A model generated the notes under the pieces. That model was not told the origin of the DNA. It did not search any database and saw only the letters and a list, made by a program, of their open reading frames with translations. From Eggerthella sp. CAG:368 (GTDB lineage: Bacteria; Actinomycetota; Coriobacteriia; Coriobacteriales; Eggerthellaceae): DNA of 26,210 nucleotides. Location: NCBI GenBank assembly GCA_000434775.1, contig FR895493.1:80263-106472 (forward strand). The letters run 5' to 3'. This document shows positions 1 through 8,662 of the stretch, piece by piece. Position 1 is the first letter of the stretch; each line of letters opens with the position of its first letter. Position numbers and translations under genes: made by a program.

Positions 1-602
1 TTATCGTGGGTATGATTTCTGCTCAGTATGGCAATCCCTATCCAAAGAGTCGTTTAGAGGTAATTTGTCCTTTTAATAACGTGTATATGACAGGTGATGG
101 CAAGTATATTGCTATGTGCGATCCTGAATATGATCGTGACTACAATAAAATCATGGGACTTATTGGCCGTGATGACCTAATTGATGATCCAAAATACGTG
201 AATTGCGTAAAGATGAATGAGGCAAATCTTAATGCTGAGGTAGTTGGCATTATGGATGAAGCTCTTGCAAAAATGACTTCAGAAGAAGCTCTTAAGTTGT
301 TCAAAGATGCTGGTATTCCCATTGAGCCTTGCCAGACGCCTCTTGATGTTTACGAAGATCAAAACGTTTGGGATAACGATTATCTTGTAAAAATTAAATA
401 TCCTGAAGCCGAGCGCAATATTCCAACCGCTCCAATTCAGTTTGATAGTGTTCCCGCTCCTGAGTTTATTCCTACAGGAAAGCTGGGTAGTTCAACCGTA
501 GAAGTTATGAGGGAGCTTGGCTATTCCGATGATCAAATCCAAGCCGCATTGGCCGATGGATCGGTTACTGGAGAGACATCCCTTGATGACTTAGTGGGAT
601 GA
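1..602 (+). CDS. CaiB/BaiF-type (family III) CoA-transferase, C-terminal part
   Basis: The gene enters from the left edge, and the frame is open from base 3 to the TGA at 600-602, giving 199 visible residues. The sequence resembles the C-terminal half of family III CoA-transferases: a segment reading NNVYMTGDGKYIAMCDPEYD, then the GLIGRDDLIDDPKY region, a helical stretch (MTSEEALKLFKDAGIPIEPC) typical of the lid over the CoA site, and a C-terminal IPTAPIQFDS segment. Members of this family move CoA between carboxylic acids (for example carnitine/crotonobetaine, formyl/oxalyl or bile acid) and usually have about 400 residues, so about half is missing. The catalytic Asp lies in the N-terminal half outside the window, so the substrate cannot be read. 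An intrinsic terminator follows, so this is probably the last gene of its unit. The family call is fairly secure; the substrate is unknown. Confidence 0.85.
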   Translation, partial: IVGMISAQYGNPYPKSRLEVICPFNNVYMTGDGKYIAMCDPEYDRDYNKIMGLIGRDDLIDDPKYVNCVKMNEANLNAEVVGIMDEALAKMTSEEALKLFKDAGIPIEPCQTPLDVYEDQNVWDNDYLVKIKYPEAERNIPTAPIQFDSVPAPEFIPTGKLGSSTVEVMRELGYSDDQIQAALADGSVTGETSLDDLVG

Positions 603-914
603 TATCACCCACAAAAGGGGAGCAAAGCCTTTCATCGCCATTTAGAAGGGTTTCGCTCAAAGAAAAAGGAGGATCTTCTTGGGGGAGAAGGTTCTCCTTT
701 TTTCTTGTTTCTGATTTTTGAAAACCGAGAGGTCGTTAGGCGCGAACCAATCAACGTGCGGAGAGTCAAAGAGCAGAAAGCTAACAGCAAAACCAATCTA
801 TAGAGCAGAATTCTAGACCTTAACCGTAAACTATGACCGAGCTTATCCTTAAGATTTACTTTTAAATTCGATCGATGCGTATGGTTAAAGGCTTGATCAA
901 AAGAAACTCACGCA
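603..914. other. Intergenic region between convergent genes
   Basis: Apart from the terminator at 663-703 I see no gene in these 312 bases. There is no reading frame with a ribosome-binding site, and no clear terminator for the convergent antiporter gene that ends at 915. Confidence 0.6.
663..703 (+). terminator. Intrinsic terminator after the CoA-transferase gene
   Basis: An A-rich 5' arm (AAAAAGGAGGATCTTCT, 663-679) pairs with AGAAGGTTCTCCTTTTTT (686-703) with only a few wobble or mismatch positions, and the 3' side ends in a run of six T. It lies 60 bases after the stop codon. Confidence 0.85.
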
Positions 915-2276
915 TTATTTCGTGTCGTCTTCTTTTGCCGTTTGTTTTGCGTGATCAAGGAGAGAGAACTCCTGTTTGGGAAGATATACGTCACGATAGT
1001 CGGTGTCTTCAATATTGCGCTTTTCGTGAATGTGCCTGCTTAAAATAGCTCTTGTTTGGCGTGGATTGTGAGAGATTTCACGAAGAGCGTCTACAGGGTG
1101 ACGGTCGGCCACGTTGTAGGCAACTTGGGCTAAAAGCGGCATCAAGAATACCGTGATGGCTCCTGCAGCTACCATAATAGAAGCGGTCTCTGAATCCATT
1201 GAACCATTTTTAACCGCAAGTGATGTAACGGCGACGATGATGGGGAGTGCCGTTGTGCAGTACAGCGCAACAGAAATACGCTCATGAGGAGTGTAGGTTT
1301 TGCGCGCCTTTCCGAGCGAAAGTGAAAGCACAATGGGAACAGCGCGAATCAAAACTAAAAGAGCAATAAAGCGTACGAGCGTTGCCGGGTCTGCGGCAAT
1401 GGCTGATAAATCAATATTAGACCCTGAAACAATAAAGAATAAAGGAATAAGAAATCCAAAGCCAATGCCTTCAAGCTTTGCAATATGGCTTTCGTCTTCT
1501 TCGGGACTAATGAAACGCAAGACGAACCCAGCAGCAAAGGCTCCTAAAACAATGTCGATGTCAAAAATGGCAGAAAAAGCAACCAAGGCAACCAAGATCA
1601 TAATAGTGCCACGTACAAGGGTTTGTGAAGTGGTGTTAGCTTTTTCTTCTAGCAGCTTATAGATTGAATGGCCTTGCTTGCGTGCGCGTGCAGGAACAAG
1701 TGCGGCGATCATGCATAGAGCTAAAAAGGTGACAAGAATAGCTGCAGTTTGCCAGCCGGTCCTTGTGGAAAGCAAAATTGCCATAGCGAGCACGGGGCCG
1801 AGTTCTCCCCATGTGCCAAACGAAATTACGGCGCGGCCAACTTTGGTGTCGGAAAGCTCGCGTTCGCGAAGAATGGGCATTAACGTTCCTAATGCGGTAG
1901 TGGTAAGAACGATTGCCATAGGTATGGCTGAAATACCGCCAATGGCAATGTTGGGGTGAAGAAATATGAGTGCAACCGCGAGAACAAACGTTATGAGCCA
2001 GGTTCTAAGTCCCTTCTTCCCTTCGTAGCTCGTGAGCATTTTTGGATTAATTTCATAACCTGCAAGCAGAAAGAGAAACGCAAGACCGAGTTCAGAAAGA
2101 AGATCGATGGAATCAGTCGGATTAATGACATCAAGCGCGTAAGGACCCAATATAGCGCCAAAGACAAGCAAGAGCACCGTTTCGGGAATAGGTTTACGCG
2201 GAATTGCTTGTGCTATCACAGGAGCAACAAATGCTACGGCAGCGATAACCGCGAGTGATATAAAATCAGTTGCCAT
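915..2276 (-). CDS. CPA2-type cation/proton antiporter (Kef/NapA-like membrane domain)
   Basis: This 453-residue polytopic membrane protein has about a dozen hydrophobic segments and the hallmarks of the Na+/H+ exchanger domain of the CPA2 superfamily: LLFLLAGYEINP early on, GAFAAGFVLRF in the middle and GFGFLIPLFFIVSGSNIDL after it. Family members exchange Na+ or K+ for H+ across the inner membrane. There is no C-terminal RCK/TrkA-N domain; a short charged tail (ending AKEDDTK) replaces it, so it is not a full KefB/KefC. I chose the ATG at 2276 (MATDFISL) because GAAAAGAG lies about 10 bases upstream; the frame stays open to a GTG at 2321, but the extra 15 residues are polar and are encoded inside a 14-bp inverted repeat. 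It lies downstream of the MBL gene on the same strand with a 96-base gap. Ion specificity cannot be told from sequence. Confidence 0.85.
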   Translation of the reverse strand: MATDFISLAVIAAVAFVAPVIAQAIPRKPIPETVLLLVFGAILGPYALDVINPTDSIDLLSELGLAFLFLLAGYEINPKMLTSYEGKKGLRTWLITFVLAVALIFLHPNIAIGGISAIPMAIVLTTTALGTLMPILRERELSDTKVGRAVISFGTWGELGPVLAMAILLSTRTGWQTAAILVTFLALCMIAALVPARARKQGHSIYKLLEEKANTTSQTLVRGTIMILVALVAFSAIFDIDIVLGAFAAGFVLRFISPEEDESHIAKLEGIGFGFLIPLFFIVSGSNIDLSAIAADPATLVRFIALLVLIRAVPIVLSLSLGKARKTYTPHERISVALYCTTALPIIVAVTSLAVKNGSMDSETASIMVAAGAITVFLMPLLAQVAYNVADRHPVDALREISHNPRQTRAILSRHIHEKRNIEDTDYRDVYLPKQEFSLLDHAKQTAKEDDTK

Positions 2277-2296
2277 ACCGCTCTTTTCAGTAGGGA

Positions 2297-2330
2297 ATTC
2301 AGGCTGTGCAGCGGAATGCACAGCCTGAAT
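2297..2330 (-). repeat. Perfect 14-bp inverted repeat upstream of the antiporter
   Basis: The arms ATTCAGGCTGTGCA (2297-2310) and TGCACAGCCTGAAT (2317-2330) are exact reverse complements separated by six bases. The element lies 20 bases upstream of the preferred antiporter start and 43 bases after the end of the MBL gene. No T-run follows on either strand, so it is not a standard terminator. An operator for a dimeric regulator or a 5'-UTR hairpin are the likelier roles. Confidence 0.75.
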
Positions 2331-2372
2331 GATACCGCAAGAAACCCAAGGTGTATCTCTGTTTACTAAGTT

Positions 2373-3497
2373 TTAGTCTACGTGTTTAACGTCCCACTGG
2401 TCAGCAATAAAGAAGCGGCGTTTATTTTGAGTGATGGTAAGGGTTACTCGCCCTTCGTTTACCAAATAGATAAGGTGTGCAAATGTTTCACCTAAGGAAT
2501 AGAACTTTTGATCAAGCGTCCAGTCGTCCCAGTCGGGGTAGCGCCATGAGGCATTTCTTGCAATGTCGATAATGCTGGTGTGACCCTCAGCAACAAGGGA
2601 ATACAGTTCTTCTAAGCGATCTTTATGGTGCTGAATTAAGTAGTCAACACGTTCAGCTATTCCTGTGAAAGGCTTGCCGTGGCCAGGTAAAATAAGATCA
2701 ACATCTAAGTCACGAACCTTGCGCAAGCTGTTCATGAACTCTTGGAGCGCATCGTAAGAATTAACCCAGCTCATAACAGAAGGAGTAATGCGTTCAAGAA
2801 TATGGTCCCCTGCAATGAGTATTTTCTTGATGGGTTCGTATAGGCAAATGTGCCAGTCATCATGGCCTGGCGTGGTGATTACCTGAAATACGTAATCACC
2901 ATTGCGATACGTATCGCCATCGGAAAGATAGAACAAGTCGGGTTGGTTTTTAAGAGGCAGTAATTCTGCAGAGACCTGATAGCGGTTTGCGTTGCGCTTT
3001 TGCATGCTGCGTTCGTCATAGGTGCCTGAATCACTCAGATGACGCAGAAGCGGATTGAATACGGTGGATTGAATGTCCATCAGGTTCTTAACTTCTTGGA
3101 AGGAATGCATGTTTGCATATACACGAATCCAGCGACGCCAAATGCGGTCTAGATTACCCGTGTGGTCGGGGTGTGAATGAGTAAGAACGATCTCAACATC
3201 TTCCCAGCTGGTGCCAAGCGCTTCAAGGGCTCTATCGAGTGCTTTTTCGCAATCGGGATGATTGAAGCCTACGTCGATAATGGTGGTTTTATCTTTGCCA
3301 ACAATAAAGTATGAGTTAAGAACTTTAAGAGGGTTATTAGGCAACGGAACAGGCACGCGATAAAGCCCTAAACGAAGCTCTTCGATTCCCAGCTCAGCGA
3401 GTGCCTCTGTTTTAGCTTTGTTGGCGCTCAAGATATCGGCGAAAGCTTCGTCAATACCGTCAGTTTCTGTATAAACATGTACGGATTTGTCCCCCAT
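2373..3497 (-). CDS. MBL-fold metallo-hydrolase
   Basis: The 374-residue protein has the metallo-beta-lactamase signature HSHPDH (residues 107-112: H107, H109, D111, H112), followed by the other metal-ligand regions TTPGHDDWH (about 213), AGDHIL (about 231) and LPGHGKPF (about 272). It therefore very likely carries a two-metal hydrolase centre. The C-terminal 80 residues, with a tryptophan-rich region and LIYLVNEGRV, resemble the winged-helix tail seen in LACTB2-like and glyoxalase II-like members. Family substrates include thioesters, phosphoesters and nucleic acids; nothing here points to one. There is no signal peptide, so it is probably cytoplasmic. The ATG at 3497 has AAGGGGG upstream. 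It is flanked on the same strand by a FUSC protein (upstream) and an antiporter (downstream); a functional link is not evident. Confidence 0.88.
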   Translation of the reverse strand: MGDKSVHVYTETDGIDEAFADILSANKAKTEALAELGIEELRLGLYRVPVPLPNNPLKVLNSYFIVGKDKTTIIDVGFNHPDCEKALDRALEALGTSWEDVEIVLTHSHPDHTGNLDRIWRRWIRVYANMHSFQEVKNLMDIQSTVFNPLLRHLSDSGTYDERSMQKRNANRYQVSAELLPLKNQPDLFYLSDGDTYRNGDYVFQVITTPGHDDWHICLYEPIKKILIAGDHILERITPSVMSWVNSYDALQEFMNSLRKVRDLDVDLILPGHGKPFTGIAERVDYLIQHHKDRLEELYSLVAEGHTSIIDIARNASWRYPDWDDWTLDQKFYSLGETFAHLIYLVNEGRVTLTITQNKRRFFIADQWDVKHVD

Positions 3498-3597
3498 AGT
3501 AAGCCCCCTTAGTTATCCTTCTTGCATTGTAGCTAATGCACGTATAAGTTTTGCAAATAATTTCTTAAACACTTGATGTGCAAGGAGAGGCAAAACG

Positions 3598-5406
3598 TCA
3601 AACATCAAGGGGCATGTCGTCGATTTTCTTTCGGAGTTTTTGCGTGGTGCCTGAAAGATGCTCCCAACGTTCATGCTTAACGTCGGAATTTAAAAACACG
3701 ATGGCATGTCCTGCGTCCATGGCGAAGCGATAATTCGCTTCGGTGAGCTGCTCAACTTCGTTGGTGAGCGTTTTTCCTACTTTTTCAGTAAGGCGCGAAA
3801 GGATCGTTGCGTTCATGTGGAGGTAATACATGAGTTGCATAGTGCGATCGTTAACAGCGCCTCCGTGATGAATATCAATACGAATTTGAGAAAGAAGACG
3901 TTCATCTACACGTTCGAGCTCTTTGAACTTGTGTTCAATAGTTGAAGCTCTTCGCGCGGTGAGTAAAACATACACGATGCTCACTACTACTAAAGCGGCA
4001 AGGATGACAAAAATCAAGCGTGTGAGCAGGGTGTTTCCCAGTGAAAGCGTAGGGTAGAGGGCGGTAAGCGCCACTTGGGTACCAGCTGCCATAGTGGTGG
4101 TTTGTCCAATATTGAGAAGGATAACAGTGTATCCGCCAATAAGAACCACGAGCATACGTGCTTCTTGAGGAATAAACTCGGTTACCAAAACGAAAATGGC
4201 AATACCAATAATTGTTCCTAAGAGTAATTTTCCTACGGCAGACATGGTTTCGTCTCGATAGGTATACATCATAGTGAAGGCGGTGATGGGAATCCATTCG
4301 CTGAACTCCATGTGAAAGATGTTTGCCATAACTTCAGAAGCGCAAAAAGCAAGCGAGATAACTACGCCAAGCTGAATGGCGAATCTCAGCTGAGCGTTTT
4401 TTAGACTCAGGTTGTCCTTTAGATAGGTAAGACGATAGCGGAGTCCTTTAAAAAGAGGAGTGGAATTGTCGTTTGAAAGATGGCGGTTTTCGAAGGTTCG
4501 TTTAAAAGCCTCAAGTGTTGCACGCCACGCAGTGTCGTGTTCGATATTGATGAGCTTGTGTGTTTGCAAAAAGGAATCAATCGCGTCAATCATGGCGCGG
4601 ATATCACCTACACGGCCTTTGCCAAACCCTAAGAAGACTTCCGAAAGGGCAAGATAATAGGAGCGTTCATTTTCTAGGGAGAAATCGTTGTGCTGAGCTG
4701 CTGCTCGAATCATATCTGCCATTTGTTCGGCACATACGAGCAAAGAAAACGTGTACTTTTGTCTGCCACTGAGTACGCCTCCTTGACGAAAGGTATTGCC
4801 GTATTCGGTTTGGCAGTAATCTTGAGTGATTTTAAAAATACGATGAGGGTCGATATGCTGCTTTTCGCCGTTGCTCAAATTGACAAGCTGAAAGCCAATA
4901 TCGTCAAAGCTCTTCATGATGAATGTTCTGTCGCGCACCAAAACGCTTTCATTTTTTATACGACGCATGAGATAAACGAAACCCGTGGTGCAAGCAATGC
5001 CGAAAAGGGTTGCAAGCATACGCTGGGGAATTTCTTCAACGCAAATGGGGTAAATTTCAAGAAGCAAAAAACCTAAACCCAACATAAAAAAGTTGCGGGG
5101 GAGATAATCGTCTGAGTCCATAAGAGCAATGCAGGTCATATAGGCACCACTTCCCAAGACAAGAAGAAGGGGATGAAGGCCTGCAACTGAAGAGCATAGG
5201 CTCATGATAAGAAAGAGGCTCGCGTGTTTGACATAGTTTGCAAAAGAAAGCCCAATGCATTCAACCATGGTGCGCGCGAAAAATAAAAACACCATACCAA
5301 GCAAGGCATCTTGAACACCAAAGAATGTGCGCTCTACAAAAAAGAGCACAACGAGAAAAGCGGTGTAGGGCAAAACGCCAGGGATTCTTTTTATTGCATC
5401 TTTCAT
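3598..5406 (-). CDS. FUSC-family membrane protein (aromatic-acid exporter-like)
   Basis: This 602-residue protein has the two-block architecture of the FUSC/YccS/AaeB-like families: a first hydrophobic block (about residues 12-150, several transmembrane segments), a soluble helical region (about 155-340), a second hydrophobic block (about 343-485, containing WIPITAFTMMYTYRDETM and GKLLLGTIIGIAIFVLV) and a C-terminal cytoplasmic helical tail. FUSC proteins are associated with efflux of aromatic acids or fusaric acid, but many are uncharacterised and no substrate can be assigned. The ATG at 5406 has only a weak upstream purine tract (GAATGAAGC). It is the first gene of a three-gene minus-strand run and is divergent from the TcdA gene. 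Confidence 0.75.
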   Translation of the reverse strand: MKDAIKRIPGVLPYTAFLVVLFFVERTFFGVQDALLGMVFLFFARTMVECIGLSFANYVKHASLFLIMSLCSSVAGLHPLLLVLGSGAYMTCIALMDSDDYLPRNFFMLGLGFLLLEIYPICVEEIPQRMLATLFGIACTTGFVYLMRRIKNESVLVRDRTFIMKSFDDIGFQLVNLSNGEKQHIDPHRIFKITQDYCQTEYGNTFRQGGVLSGRQKYTFSLLVCAEQMADMIRAAAQHNDFSLENERSYYLALSEVFLGFGKGRVGDIRAMIDAIDSFLQTHKLINIEHDTAWRATLEAFKRTFENRHLSNDNSTPLFKGLRYRLTYLKDNLSLKNAQLRFAIQLGVVISLAFCASEVMANIFHMEFSEWIPITAFTMMYTYRDETMSAVGKLLLGTIIGIAIFVLVTEFIPQEARMLVVLIGGYTVILLNIGQTTTMAAGTQVALTALYPTLSLGNTLLTRLIFVILAALVVVSIVYVLLTARRASTIEHKFKELERVDERLLSQIRIDIHHGGAVNDRTMQLMYYLHMNATILSRLTEKVGKTLTNEVEQLTEANYRFAMDAGHAIVFLNSDVKHERWEHLSGTTQKLRKKIDDMPLDV

Positions 5407-5427
5407 AGCTTCATTCTAAAGTGCCAC

Positions 5428-5455
5428 TTGATTAAAAAATATGCTTTCATACATT
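5428..5455 (+). promoter_or_regulatory. Candidate promoter for the TcdA-TatD-MFS unit
   Basis: TTGATT (5428-5433) and TACATT (5450-5455) are separated by 16 bases in the divergent intergenic region, about 110 bases before the TcdA start. It is a reasonable sigma-70-type match but unconfirmed. Confidence 0.35.
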
Positions 5456-5562
5456 ATTGGTTTTCTTGTCATGCAATCGTCATTATTGTCACAGGTGGCT
5501 AGAGCCAGTGGAAAAGTGGAAACCATCAGGGGTTTATTCTTTAGATGCACATAGGAGCAGAT

Positions 5563-6327
5563 GTGAGCAATGCTACAGAAAAACTTGAGATAATCATGGG
5601 TAAAGACGGTTTGGAAAAGATTGCCGCTTCGTCTGTCTTGGTGCTTGGTTGTGGCGGTGTTGGCTCAAATTGCATTGAGGCGCTGGCACGCGGTGGAGTG
5701 GGGAAGCTTATTATCGTTGATCACGACACCATTGCGGAAAGCAACATCAACCGTCAGGCAATTGCATTCCACTCAACACTTGGTCGTGCAAAGGTTGAGG
5801 TTATGGAAAAGATGATTCATGACATCAATCCTTCTGCGGTGGTTGTTCCCTTGAAGCAATTTATCTTAAAAGAAAACCTGAGTGAATTTCTTAATGAATA
5901 TCTTCCCCAGGTTGATTACGTGGTAGATGCCATCGACACTATTTCAACTAAACTTGCTTTGGCCGAGCAGGCGCAACAGCGAAAAGACATGAAGTTGATC
6001 AGCAGTATGGGGGGCGGTAATAAGTTGCGTCCTGAATGTTTTCGTTTTGCTGACCTGAAAGATACTGTCAATTGCCCTATGTGTCGCATTATGCGTAAAG
6101 AGGCACGCAAGCGAGGCATTGAGCATTTGCGTGTCCTGTATTCTTGTGAACGCCCTGTTTCAACTACAGCCAAAGAGGGGGCAACACGCAGGGAGCGTAG
6201 CGATTTAGGAACCGCTTCATTTATTCCTCCCATTATGGGGCAGATGATTGCGGGAGAGGTCATCAAAGAGCTTACGGGTATCAACGATGAGCTTCGAAGC
6301 GAAGGCCATTTTTCTCCTGCGGAATAG
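5563..6327 (+). CDS. tcdA: TcdA-like tRNA threonylcarbamoyladenosine dehydratase (ThiF/E1 superfamily)
   Basis: The protein has the E1-like nucleotide-binding glycine loop LGCGGVGSN near its N-terminus, followed by VDHDTIAESNINRQ (ATP-contacting Arg) and the conserved DAIDT motif, as in ThiF/MoeB/TcdA enzymes. The overall length (about 255 residues) and the late VLYSCERPV segment match the YgdL/TcdA branch, which uses ATP to cyclise t6A37 in tRNA to ct6A. A CPMC pair is also visible. The start is ambiguous. The GTG at 5563 has AGGAG (5553-5557) five bases upstream, which I prefer; an in-frame ATG at 5545 adds six residues but its AGGGG lies 12 bases away. TatD and MFS genes follow on the same strand with short gaps. 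ThiF-family paralogues acting on sulfur carriers are the main alternative. Confidence 0.82.
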   Translation: MSNATEKLEIIMGKDGLEKIAASSVLVLGCGGVGSNCIEALARGGVGKLIIVDHDTIAESNINRQAIAFHSTLGRAKVEVMEKMIHDINPSAVVVPLKQFILKENLSEFLNEYLPQVDYVVDAIDTISTKLALAEQAQQRKDMKLISSMGGGNKLRPECFRFADLKDTVNCPMCRIMRKEARKRGIEHLRVLYSCERPVSTTAKEGATRRERSDLGTASFIPPIMGQMIAGEVIKELTGINDELRSEGHFSPAE

Positions 6328-6397
6328 GTGAGTTGATATCGGTAGAATATCAACAACTTGAAGAGCCTGTTTGCCTGGTAATCGAGTAAGGGGCGAG

Positions 6398-7183
6398 ATG
6401 AACGAGCTTCTAGAGCGTATAAACGAAACTTCTTGCAGATTGCTGGGGTTTAACGCGTCACAAGATTTTACTGCGCGTATCGAAACAGTAGACATGCATT
6501 GCCATTTGGATTTTGCTGATGACGCTTGTGCAATTGCTCGAGAAGCACAGCGTTACGGAATTGCTTTTTTTTCTGGCACGGTTACCCCTGAAGGATATGA
6601 GCATGCCTCTATGTTGCTAAGCGATTGCAAAAACGTTCGAGTGGGACTTGGCTTTCACCCGTGGTGGATCACTGAAGCATCTTTAGCTGCCCCCAAGGAA
6701 GAAGGATCTTCGCTTGAGCATTTTATTGGTCTTGCTGGGCAAACCTCTTATGTCAATGAAATCGGTCTCGATTTTTCGCCGCGGTTTTCAGAAACTAAAG
6801 AAGTGCAGGTTGAGGTGCTGAAAGTAATACTGTCTTGTGTGTGTGAGGGGGCGGTTCTTTCGCTTCATAGCGTGAAAGCGACAGATGTAGTTCTTGATTT
6901 GCTTGAGGGAGCAGAGCTTTTTTCTTCGAATTCGTGCATTTTCCACTGGTTTTCTGGCTCGAACAACGAGCTTCATCGGGCTATAAAATCGGGATGCTAT
7001 TTTTCGGTAGGAGAGCGTTTTTTGTCTTCTAAACGTGGGCAAGAATATCTTAAAGTAATTCCAGTAAATCAATTGCTTTTTGAAACAGATCTTCCTGCAC
7101 AAGAGCACTCCAATACAACCTTTGAAGAGTTGCGTTCTTCATTGTGGTCAGCGCAAGATTTACTCTTAAAGAAATCAAACTAA
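6398..7183 (+). CDS. TatD-family metal-dependent hydrolase (divergent)
   Basis: The 261-residue protein shows the TatD series of metal-binding motifs in order: DMHCHLD (HxH) near residue 32, GLGFHPWW, NEIGLDFSPRF (metal-bridging Glu), LSLHSVKA (His), IFHWFSGS (His) and LLFETDLP (terminal Asp). TatD proteins are TIM-barrel nucleases or hydrolases, implicated in DNA repair and DNA turnover. The sequence between motifs looks divergent, so the exact substrate is uncertain. I chose the ATG at 6398 because AAGGGG lies just upstream; the frame extends to a TTG at 6371 without a good ribosome-binding site. It lies 70 bases after the TcdA gene and 21 before the MFS gene, probably co-transcribed. Confidence 0.82.
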   Translation: MNELLERINETSCRLLGFNASQDFTARIETVDMHCHLDFADDACAIAREAQRYGIAFFSGTVTPEGYEHASMLLSDCKNVRVGLGFHPWWITEASLAAPKEEGSSLEHFIGLAGQTSYVNEIGLDFSPRFSETKEVQVEVLKVILSCVCEGAVLSLHSVKATDVVLDLLEGAELFSSNSCIFHWFSGSNNELHRAIKSGCYFSVGERFLSSKRGQEYLKVIPVNQLLFETDLPAQEHSNTTFEELRSSLWSAQDLLLKKSN

Positions 7184-7204
7184 AAGCAAGCTGCAGGGTG
7201 ATTG

Positions 7205-8563
7205 ATGAAGGTCCCTTTTAACGTCGTTTTTCTCATTATTGTATTGATCTTTGGTTCGTGCTTGGGCAACCTTTCTCAAACTGCACTCAATGCAATGTTT
7301 TCAGGTATTGCCTCAGACTTTTTTATCGACGTAAGCTCAGGACAGTGGGTTACCACTATTTACATGCTTGTTTTAGGTATTACCGTTCCTTCGGTCACCT
7401 TTCTTATGAAGCGTTTTGCTAAAAAAACGGTTGTTTTAGCTGCCCTTGTTCTTTTGTTTTTTGGATCTACTCTTGATATTTTTGCGTGGGATTTTTATTC
7501 GCTCATAGCCGGTCGTGTGATGCAGGCAGTTTCAGCAGGCATTACCATGCCAATGATGATGAGTGAAATCATGACTTCTTTTCCGCGCGATAAGCAAGCA
7601 ACCGTAATGGGCATTGCAGGAATTGCAATGGGGTTTGCTCCAAACATCGGTCCTACCATTGGTGGCTGGATGATTGGTGTTGCAGGCTGGAGGAGCTTTT
7701 TCTTTGCACTTTCAATTGCTGCGTTACTGCTGGTTGCTCTTGCGGCGTTGTTCATAAAAAATGTGCCCGCGATCAACAGGCGGGCAAAGTTTGAAACACC
7801 TTCTTTTATTCTTTCAGCTTTAGGTTTCGGCGGATTGCTTCTTGGATTTTCGAATGCTTCAAGCTATCACCTTTCAAGCCCTTTTGTTTGGATTCCTGTT
7901 GTGGTGGGCGCCATTGTTTTGGCTCTGTTTGTTCGCAGGCAAAAACGCATAAAGCATCCGCTTATTAATCTTTCGATATTCTCTTCGCGTCGTTTTACGG
8001 TGAGTTTTTGGGCAGGAAATTTTCTCTTTGCAAGCTTTATGGGAGTCACGCTTATCCTGCCGTTATTTATAGAAAATCAGTGGGGCGGAACAGCTCTTGA
8101 TGCAGGGCTTGCGCTTCTCCCTGGAACCTTTGCGGCGTTTTTTATCAACCCTCTTGCAGGGTTTTTAACCGACAAAATTGGGGCTCGTCCTGTTGTGGTT
8201 ACTGCGAGTGTTTTTCTTCTTATTGGGGCAGCGTCCATGATGTTTATAGATGAGACAACGCCGTTTTGGCTTATTGTTTTAATGCAGGGAATTCGAGCCA
8301 CGGGTGTTTCGGGGCTCATCAGTCCTCTGACTTCTTGGGGTATGGGGAATTTGTCGCATGAGGTGATGACTGATGCGTCTTCGTTTAGTACGGCAACGCG
8401 TCAAGCGTGTGCTTCTATGGGTACTGCCCTCATGGTGTTCATGGTTTCATTTGTTCCAGAAATAGGCATGACTTCTTTGATGGGGTATCAGCTTGCCTTC
8501 GCCGTTTCGGCGCTCTTTTCTCTTTTGATGTTTCTATCTGCTGTTTTATGGGTTCGTAGATAG
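7205..8563 (+). CDS. MFS drug exporter, DHA2 (EmrB/QacA)-like
   Basis: This is a hydrophobic protein of 452 residues. N-terminal features are QWVTTIYMLVLGITVP and a basic loop (KRFAKKTV) after the second helix. Motif C of drug/proton antiporters is visible as GIAMGFAPNIGPTIGGWMIG around residue 140, and a motif-A-like loop DKIGARPVVV lies in the second half. This fits the DHA2 branch of the major facilitator superfamily, which exports drugs or small toxic molecules using proton-motive force. The ATG at 7205 is preceded by AGGGTG; the TTG immediately upstream is too close to that site. It is the last gene of the TcdA-TatD-MFS run and is followed within 15 bases by a long hairpin. The substrate cannot be inferred, and no adjacent regulator is present. 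Confidence 0.85.
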   Translation: MKVPFNVVFLIIVLIFGSCLGNLSQTALNAMFSGIASDFFIDVSSGQWVTTIYMLVLGITVPSVTFLMKRFAKKTVVLAALVLLFFGSTLDIFAWDFYSLIAGRVMQAVSAGITMPMMMSEIMTSFPRDKQATVMGIAGIAMGFAPNIGPTIGGWMIGVAGWRSFFFALSIAALLLVALAALFIKNVPAINRRAKFETPSFILSALGFGGLLLGFSNASSYHLSSPFVWIPVVVGAIVLALFVRRQKRIKHPLINLSIFSSRRFTVSFWAGNFLFASFMGVTLILPLFIENQWGGTALDAGLALLPGTFAAFFINPLAGFLTDKIGARPVVVTASVFLLIGAASMMFIDETTPFWLIVLMQGIRATGVSGLISPLTSWGMGNLSHEVMTDASSFSTATRQACASMGTALMVFMVSFVPEIGMTSLMGYQLAFAVSALFSLLMFLSAVLWVRR

Positions 8564-8576
8564 CGAAAGAGCACAA

Positions 8577-8613
8577 GAAAAGGGTCTTTCTGCTTCATAG
8601 AAAAACCCTTTTC
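8577..8613. terminator. Bidirectional terminator between convergent genes
   Basis: GAAAAGGGTCTTTCT (8577-8591) pairs with AGAAAAACCCTTTTC (8599-8613) with one mismatch and a seven-base loop. Both strands end the stem with CCCTTTTC, so it can serve the MFS gene (plus) and the GNAT gene (minus). Confidence 0.75.
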
Positions 8614-8662
8614 AAAGATACAGTTCGAATCAAATTAGAGAATTATAACTACAAAATTTAGC

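Noticed and set aside
2277..2321. GTG at 2321 as the antiporter start
   Set aside because: The extra residues are polar, are encoded inside the inverted repeat and have no ribosome-binding site, whereas the ATG at 2276 does.
2373..5406. The FUSC-MBL-antiporter run as a new functional system
   Set aside because: The genes share strand and proximity only; gaps of about 100 bases and unrelated families give no evidence of joint function.
5916..6356. A 146-codon minus-strand frame opposite the TcdA gene
   Set aside because: It lies entirely antisense to a well-conserved gene with convincing motifs; its own translation shows no family resemblance.
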